A DNA stretch of 52,519 nt from Elusimicrobia bacterium UBA6262 (GTDB taxonomy: Bacteria > CAYTYR01 > UBA6262), in assembly GCA_002441095.1 (NCBI GenBank), contig DJVG01000033.1:13680-66198 (forward strand). Direction: 5' to 3'. Below, in pieces: positions 47,370-52,519 of this stretch; within the stretch, counting starts at the first letter, position 1, and every line of letters starts with the position of its first letter. The notes below the pieces were generated by a model. The model worked only from the letters and a program-made list of their open reading frames with translations, ran no database searches and was not told the origin of the DNA. The translations under genes and the position numbers were made by a program.

Positions 47370-49184
47370 ATGATGAAGAGATGGCTAACAATTGTCTTTG
47401 TCTTGGGTATGTCTTTTTTAACCTCATGCGGCGGAGCCCCGATCAAACAGGAAAATTTGGACCAGGCAGAGAACAGCGAAGCCTTTAAAGTCTGGCGGCA
47501 GGAATTTGACGAGGAAAAGATCGTTAAAGTCGAAGCTTTGCCAGGGACGTTTGTCGCGGTCACAACGGTATTCACTGCCAAAAAGAAGGCGAAGGAAGCG
47601 CCTGTCCTGCGGTTGATAGACGGCCAGAGCGGGGTAACTGTATGGACTGGTTCGGAGAATAGCGCAAGCATTGTCTCCGGGGATCCTTTCCCCGTAGTGA
47701 TAGAACAGGATAAAAAAGAGCTTAAGATACAAGCCCTGAAGAGAAGCGGAGAAACAGCCTGGAAAGTGGTATTGCCACAGGTCAGTATATCTGCGGCGGT
47801 TAATACAGGGAAAAAAGAACTGATGATACTTGGCGCTGGCGGTAACTGGTACGAAGGGAACAATCGTCAGCCTGTGTTTTTTACGGTCATGTCCCTCATA
47901 GATGGCAGTCAGTTGTGGCAGTTGAACCTGGGAGAAATGCAGCTCCCTAAGGTCGTGCCTTCATCAGTGATGACGACGGCGGATAATTCTGTCTGGATAG
48001 CGGCGGGCGGCCGGGCCATACTGATCAACCGGCAGACACAGTCCATAAGCTTTAATGTGGCTTTTACCGCTACGGTAGAGGCCGAATCAGCTTCGGTACC
48101 GGTCTGGTATGCGGATGATAAAGTCGCGGCAATGGCTACAGCTAAAGGAATATATTTCCTGGATGCAGATAAGGGCCTGGCCTGGTCAGTGCCGGTGACA
48201 GAGAAAAACGCGGCTCCTGATACTATTGCCGTGACCGATAATACGGTGATCGCAGAATTCCAGATCCTGCACAAAGAGCGTTCTAAACTAATGCTAATTG
48301 CCTGTGAGCGCGGCAGTGGCGCTAAGCGTTGGGATATTATTGACCGGGATGGCCTTTTCGTAAAGTGGGACCGGGTACAGAAGCCGCCCAAGGGCATGGC
48401 TGTAGGTTTCGGCAAAGTTGTGATCTGCATCCGCGGAGCCGTGATCTGGCTGGATGAGTTGACTGGAAAGGAAATAAAGAGCGTAGATCTTGACGCTACG
48501 GAATATCATTGGGCTAAAAATGTGGAGCGCTGGCGCGATTACGTTATTTTTTACGGCAAATTTCATCTGCGCGCATTTGACTTAAAAACAGGACAGCTGG
48601 TCTGGCGTCACGAGGATTTCGGCATGCCGAAGGATTATGCTGACGCGGCGCAGAAATTAGGCGCAGGACTAATGAAGATAGGAATGCAGTTCCAGGCTAC
48701 TATGGCGGAATTTTCGGCGCAAAGCATGAATAGTTTAGCAAATATGAAGCTGGCCGGGCATACCGGCAGCCAGCATTCGGACTACATAATTAGCCCCAGC
48801 GGCCGGGGACAGCTGATCTCTGCCTCGCAGGGAGCGGCGCGCAGCAGCGCCTGGTACAATGCCACCGGGTCACTGGCCTCGTTCTACGATAATGCGGTGT
48901 GGATAGACCTGGTCAACTATAATACCAATAAGGATGTCTATGTCCTGCCTCATATGCTGGATACGGCTTTGATCGGGTTTTCTTCTTTGCGCTTTGCCAA
49001 CGCCACAGTTCTTAACTTAAAAGACGGCACTTTTCAGGAAAAACTGACTTTACGCGCCCAGCATCCGGGCGGGTTTGCCGCCATGTGTATTGACAATGAT
49101 AGCGGAATGGTTTACTTTACGCATCATACGGTAGCGATAATGTGTAAGAACAACAGGATACTGGAAGGGTATAAGATACCGTAG
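47370..49184 (+). CDS. PQQ-like beta-propeller lipoprotein
   Basis: 604 residues. Lipoprotein signal: hydrophobic LTIVFVLGMSF then LTSC with lipidated Cys at about 20. The rest shows repeated propeller blades with the Trp-rich tag pattern of PQQ-like repeats (TVWTGSENSA, TAWKVVLP, QLWQLNLGEM, KRWDIIDRDG, VIWLDELTGKEIKSVDL, LRAFDLKTGQLVWRHE). BamB has a similar plan but is about 390 residues, so this longer protein may have another role such as cell-envelope scaffolding. ATG 47370 or 47373 follows GGGGGAAGAG. Single gene between repeats. Confidence 0.82.
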   Translation: MMKRWLTIVFVLGMSFLTSCGGAPIKQENLDQAENSEAFKVWRQEFDEEKIVKVEALPGTFVAVTTVFTAKKKAKEAPVLRLIDGQSGVTVWTGSENSASIVSGDPFPVVIEQDKKELKIQALKRSGETAWKVVLPQVSISAAVNTGKKELMILGAGGNWYEGNNRQPVFFTVMSLIDGSQLWQLNLGEMQLPKVVPSSVMTTADNSVWIAAGGRAILINRQTQSISFNVAFTATVEAESASVPVWYADDKVAAMATAKGIYFLDADKGLAWSVPVTEKNAAPDTIAVTDNTVIAEFQILHKERSKLMLIACERGSGAKRWDIIDRDGLFVKWDRVQKPPKGMAVGFGKVVICIRGAVIWLDELTGKEIKSVDLDATEYHWAKNVERWRDYVIFYGKFHLRAFDLKTGQLVWRHEDFGMPKDYADAAQKLGAGLMKIGMQFQATMAEFSAQSMNSLANMKLAGHTGSQHSDYIISPSGRGQLISASQGAARSSAWYNATGSLASFYDNAVWIDLVNYNTNKDVYVLPHMLDTALIGFSSLRFANATVLNLKDGTFQEKLTLRAQHPGGFAAMCIDNDSGMVYFTHHTVAIMCKNNRILEGYKIP

Positions 49185-49475
49185 TCAAGTGAATAGCGTG
49201 TAGCGGATAGCGTATAGGAAAGCAGATGGCAGATGGCGGTTCGCGGATGGCGGGAAGAGCTGTTGATTGAACGCTGCGCTGGTAGTTGATAGTTGATAGA
49301 AAGAGCTGAAATACCGTTCGTGGTTGATGGTTCGTCGTTGGCCGATGGCCGTGAATGCAAAGACTGTTGATAGTTCGCTGCGCTCGTAGTTGATTGTTGA
49401 TTGAAAAAAGATAAAAACAACGTACTAAAAAATACCAGTTCCCTGATAGAAGTTTAAAAAATATAAGGATTGATC
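49185..49475. repeat. GGATGGC, GTTGATA and GTTCGTC short-repeat tract
   Basis: 291 bases without a gene. Runs of GCAGATGGC/GGATGGC (49220-49255), GTTGATAG (49280-49300 and 49367-49405) and CGTTCGTGGTTGATGGTTCG with TCGTTGGCC (49315-49345) resemble cyanobacterial short tandemly repeated sequences. A GCTGCGCT palindrome-like word recurs between units. Confidence 0.75.
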
Positions 49476-52094
49476 ATGGATTTGATAGTAACTCATATTA
49501 ATGCGGATTTTGACGCGCTGGCGAGCTGCCTGGCGGCGAAGAAGCTTTATCCCCTGGCGGAAGTGGTATTGCCCGGCATACCGGAGCGCAGTGTCAAGAA
49601 TTTTATTACTATGAACCGCTACCTGCTTAAGATCCGTAAGGAAAGAGAGATCAAACTTAATAAAGTCAAGAGGTTGATCATTGTCGATACCAGGCAGGCC
49701 AACCGTCTAGGGCGGATAGAAAAGGTTCTGGAAAATGAAGGACTGGTGGTGCACATCTATGACCATCATCCACGCATCGACACCGATATCAAAGGCGAGA
49801 TTGATGAAATGCACGAGACTGGCGCTACTGTGACCTGTCTGGTGGAAAAGATCAAAGAAAAGAACCTGCCGCTGACTGCCGAAGAAGCGACTTTAATGGC
49901 CCTGGGGATCTACGAAGATACCGGATTCCTGAGCTTTAACGACACCCGGGCCCAAGACCTGGAGATGGCCGCATTTTTGTTAGGCCGCGGGGCAGACCTG
50001 AATTCAGTCACTGATTTCATCAATCCTGAGCTAAATAAATCACAGCTGAAATTGCTGGATAAACTGGTGCATTCAGCTAAGGGTTACTATATCAATAACG
50101 TCAAGATCGTGATCTCGGCTATGGTCCTGGATAAATATTGTCCGGACCTGGCAGTGGTAGCACATAAGATCAGGGATCTGATAAATTTAAATGTGTTGTT
50201 TGTCCTGGCGGAGATAAAGAACAAAGTCTATATCACTGCCCGCAGCCGTATCGAGGAAGTGAATGTGGGTGAAATTATGCGGCAATTTGGCGGCGGCGGA
50301 CACCGGTGGGCAGCCAGTGCCAATGTCAAAGCTAAGACCATGGGGCAGGTGATCGAAGAGCTGAAAGCAGCTTTGAAAGAAAAAGTGATCCTGGCTCCCA
50401 GTGCCAGCGAAATCATGGCCAGCCCGGTAAAAACAATAAAAGAAGATACCACCATCGAAGAAGCGCGTAAAATAATGGTGCGGTACGGCAATAATTCCCT
50501 GCCGGTAGTGAGCGGCAAGAAACTGACCGGCATAATTACCCAGTATGATGTGGATAAAGCTATTCATCACGGGTTTGGCACAATGCCGGTAAGAGAATAT
50601 ATGACGACGCAGGTAATTACCATAAAAGCTGAAGCGTCGCTGGATAAGATACATGATATGATGCTGGAGCATGATATCGGGCATCTGCCGGTGCTGCAGC
50701 GCAATAAAATAGTGGGAATGGTGAGCCGTTCTGATTTGGTGGCGATGATATATCGCCGCGGATTGAGCGGCTATAAGAATAGGGTACCGGTGAAGAGTAC
50801 AGTGAAAATAAAAAAAATACAACAATTAATGGATACCACACTGCCCAGGCGCCTGCTGGAATTGCTGAAGCAGATAGGGGCTATCGCTGACCGGAAAAAG
50901 TATGAAGCATATGTGGTCGGCGGTTTTGTGCGTGACCTGCTGTTGGGCGTGGAAAACCTGGATATAGATATTGTCATCGAAGGCAACGGCCTGGATTTTG
51001 CCAATACCCTGGCTCATCAACTGGGTGGCGCGTTGAAGATCCACGAGCAGTTCGGTACTGCCATTATTACTTTGCCGGATGCCTTTAAAATAGATATTGC
51101 GACTGCCAGGAAAGAATTTTATGAATTCCCGGCAGCATTGCCTAAAGTGGAATCATCTTCGATCAAGGAAGACCTCTACCGCCGTGATTTTACCATCAAT
51201 GCCATGGCGATCAAGCTGAATGCAGCTGAGTTCGGGCAATTGCTGGATTATTTCAACGGGTGGAAAGACCTGAAGCAGAAAAAAGTGAAGGTACTGTATA
51301 ACCTAAGCTTCATCGAAGACCCGACCAGGATCTTCCGGGCCATCCGGTTTGAACAGCGGTATAATTTCAAGATCGACCGGGATACGGAGAAATTTATCCG
51401 TAATGCCATTAACAGTGACTTGTTCACCAAACTGACTGATGAGCGCCTGCGGGAAGAGATCATCCTGATCATGGGAGAAGATAATCCCTGGCTGGCGACC
51501 AAACGGCTGGACCATTTTGACCTGTTGCGGTATATCCATCCGCAAATAAAGCTGAAAGAAAAAACAGAAAAAATGTTCCAGGCGATGGAAGATAATCTTT
51601 TTCTTTTTACCTTGCCGCTGGTGGACCGCCCGATCGATAAATGGCTGGTATATTTCCTGATCCTGATGGACGACCTGTCCCTGGAAGAGACCAGGGAGGT
51701 GATCAGCAGGTTCAAATTTATGAAAGAAGAAGCACTGATCATGCTCAAAGCTAAATCACATGTGCCGGAGATATTGGAGCAGATCAGCAACAAAAGTAAT
51801 TTAGCGGCTATGGTGATGTATGAATATTTTATCTCCACTCCGGTAGAAGTTTTGCTTTACCAGATGAGCAAGACCGGCAGTGCCTTATACCGGAAGAGGA
51901 CGGCTGATTTCCTGAACAAGCTGAGCAAGGTAAAGCTGGCTATTACCGGCGATGACCTGCAGAAGCTTGGGTATACTCCGGGACCGCAGTACCGCGAGAT
52001 ATTAAAGGGCGTATTACGCGCGCGTCTGGATGGCACAGTGAAAACCAGGGAACAAGAAATACAATTTGTCGTTGACAATTATCCGAAAAGTTGA
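49476..52094 (+). CDS. DHH/CBS/poly(A) polymerase-family fusion
   Basis: 872-residue three-part protein. Residues 1-300 are a DHH phosphoesterase (ADFDALAS, DTRQ at 71-74, YDHHP with DHH 96-98, and DHHA1 FGGGGHRWAAS near 270-280). About 312-430 are two CBS domains that usually bind adenosyl ligands. From about 470 on lies a class II tRNA nucleotidyltransferase: VVGGFVRDLLLG and NLDIDIVIEG, then DLYRRDFTINAMAIKL and ARFEQRYNFKID-like repair helices (here FRAIRFEQRYNF). It probably adds or repairs CCA tails, with an attached nanoRNase-like domain. ATG 49476 follows AAGGA; TTG 49470 is in frame. Length and order match the known fusion. Confidence 0.92.
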   Translation: MDLIVTHINADFDALASCLAAKKLYPLAEVVLPGIPERSVKNFITMNRYLLKIRKEREIKLNKVKRLIIVDTRQANRLGRIEKVLENEGLVVHIYDHHPRIDTDIKGEIDEMHETGATVTCLVEKIKEKNLPLTAEEATLMALGIYEDTGFLSFNDTRAQDLEMAAFLLGRGADLNSVTDFINPELNKSQLKLLDKLVHSAKGYYINNVKIVISAMVLDKYCPDLAVVAHKIRDLINLNVLFVLAEIKNKVYITARSRIEEVNVGEIMRQFGGGGHRWAASANVKAKTMGQVIEELKAALKEKVILAPSASEIMASPVKTIKEDTTIEEARKIMVRYGNNSLPVVSGKKLTGIITQYDVDKAIHHGFGTMPVREYMTTQVITIKAEASLDKIHDMMLEHDIGHLPVLQRNKIVGMVSRSDLVAMIYRRGLSGYKNRVPVKSTVKIKKIQQLMDTTLPRRLLELLKQIGAIADRKKYEAYVVGGFVRDLLLGVENLDIDIVIEGNGLDFANTLAHQLGGALKIHEQFGTAIITLPDAFKIDIATARKEFYEFPAALPKVESSSIKEDLYRRDFTINAMAIKLNAAEFGQLLDYFNGWKDLKQKKVKVLYNLSFIEDPTRIFRAIRFEQRYNFKIDRDTEKFIRNAINSDLFTKLTDERLREEIILIMGEDNPWLATKRLDHFDLLRYIHPQIKLKEKTEKMFQAMEDNLFLFTLPLVDRPIDKWLVYFLILMDDLSLEETREVISRFKFMKEEALIMLKAKSHVPEILEQISNKSNLAAMVMYEYFISTPVEVLLYQMSKTGSALYRKRTADFLNKLSKVKLAITGDDLQKLGYTPGPQYREILKGVLRARLDGTVKTREQEIQFVVDNYPKS

Positions 52095-52100
52095 TATAAC
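52072..52100 (+). promoter_or_regulatory. Strong promoter of the site-2 protease gene
   Basis: TTGACA (52072-52077), 17-base spacer, TATAAC (52095-52100). It lies inside the last codons of the preceding gene. The start point expected 6-9 bases downstream falls at 52107-52110, on or just before the ATG. Confidence 0.72.
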
Positions 52101-52109
52101 CTTTTTACT

Positions 52110-52519
52110 ATGGAAAATATCTTAATATCTTTGCCTATTTTCTTTTTCTGCCTGGTGATCCACGAATATGCCCATGGGATGATGGCAGAAAAGTGCGGTG
52201 ATTCTACGGCCAGGTACCTGGGGCGGCTCACCCTGAACCCGATAGCCCATATCGATCTATTCGGCACGATCATTTTGCCGCTGATATTGATCATGAGCGG
52301 GTCCAGGTTCGTCTTTGGCTGGGCTAAACCAGTGCCGATCAATCCTCATAACTTTCACAATCCCAGATGGGATACGGTGAAGGTAGGACTGGCCGGGCCG
52401 GGAGCGAATATAGCGGCGGCTTTAATAAGCGCCGGTATTTTGCACGCTATTTTGGCCGCAGGAATGGATCCGGGAATATTGGGCGGGATATTAGTGATGC
52501 TGGTGGTGATCAACCTGGT
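52110..52519 (+). CDS. Site-2 protease (M50), 3' end outside window
   Basis: First 136 codons of a membrane-embedded zinc metalloprotease. The opening helix holds VIHEYAHGMMAEKCGD with HExxH at residues 18-22. The next segments YLGRLTLNPIAHIDLFGTIILPLILI, FGWAKPVPINPHNF and VGLAGPGANIAAAL match the compact bacterial S2P family (Rip-like, without PDZ). These enzymes cut within membrane segments, often to free anti-sigma factors; the target here is unknown. No Shine-Dalgarno sequence precedes ATG 52110, and the promoter at 52072-52100 places the RNA start within three bases, so the message may be leaderless. Confidence 0.9.
   Translation, partial: MENILISLPIFFFCLVIHEYAHGMMAEKCGDSTARYLGRLTLNPIAHIDLFGTIILPLILIMSGSRFVFGWAKPVPINPHNFHNPRWDTVKVGLAGPGANIAAALISAGILHAILAAGMDPGILGGILVMLVVINL

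Overview
The window comes from a bacterium with a Gram-negative-type envelope: there are two signal-peptide beta-barrel candidates, a further large barrel and several lipoproteins. Gene content and style (a DHH-CBS-CBS-poly(A)-polymerase fusion, a signal peptidase with an extra membrane domain, a BaiN-type flavoprotein, an OmpA-size barrel set, intergenic GTTGATA and GGATGGC short repeats) fit an uncultivated lineage such as Omnitrophota or a neighbour. This placement is inference from style; no rRNA or tRNA gene was seen. Almost all genes lie on the + strand.

Bases 1-24.4 kb are core chromosome. They hold recA (5' end outside the window), a metallo-beta-lactamase-fold hydrolase, xerD, a DEAD-box helicase, typA and a cold-shock gene. 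Then come two small conserved proteins, an exported MsrB, and a signalling-like run (a solute-binding protein without signal peptide, two membrane proteins, a soluble histidine kinase and a receiver-only regulator). A methyltransferase, a BaiN-type flavoprotein, a nitronate-monooxygenase-like enzyme, an ABC-F ATPase, a signal peptidase, a CrtI-like oxidoreductase, an AbrB/RelE toxin-antitoxin pair, a tRNA-dihydrouridine synthase and glycogen phosphorylase follow. typA and cspA each have a good promoter followed at once by a terminator-like hairpin and then the gene, which suggests leader attenuation.

Bases 24.4-45.8 kb are accessory. Three winged-helix/nucleotidyltransferase modules, one with a HEPN partner, each have their own promoter with a perfect palindrome next to or over the -10 box. 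An AT-rich block (30.4-36.3 kb) carries a single-chain type ISP/IIG restriction-modification enzyme with two unknown membrane proteins and a small conserved protein. Around and between these genes lie several families of dispersed palindromic repeats. One is a discrete 35-36 bp unit for which the window holds both occupied and unoccupied versions of the same sequence, so it can be seen to have moved. All three clear copies left of the restriction block are in + orientation and all three right of it are in - orientation. Gene decay is visible here: a truncated duplicate of a signal-peptide gene, a lipid-kinase gene lacking its nucleotide-binding motif and frameshifted, a phosphatase with an in-frame TAG, and an S26 peptidase paralogue that has lost its catalytic dyad.

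Bases 45.8-52.5 kb return to core-like genes: superoxide dismutase, DUF2934 and DUF883-like small proteins, a PQQ-type propeller lipoprotein, the DHH-CBS-poly(A) polymerase fusion, and the start of a site-2 protease that, like the BaiN gene, appears to be transcribed without a leader. No CRISPR array, rRNA, tRNA or complete transposase gene was seen.
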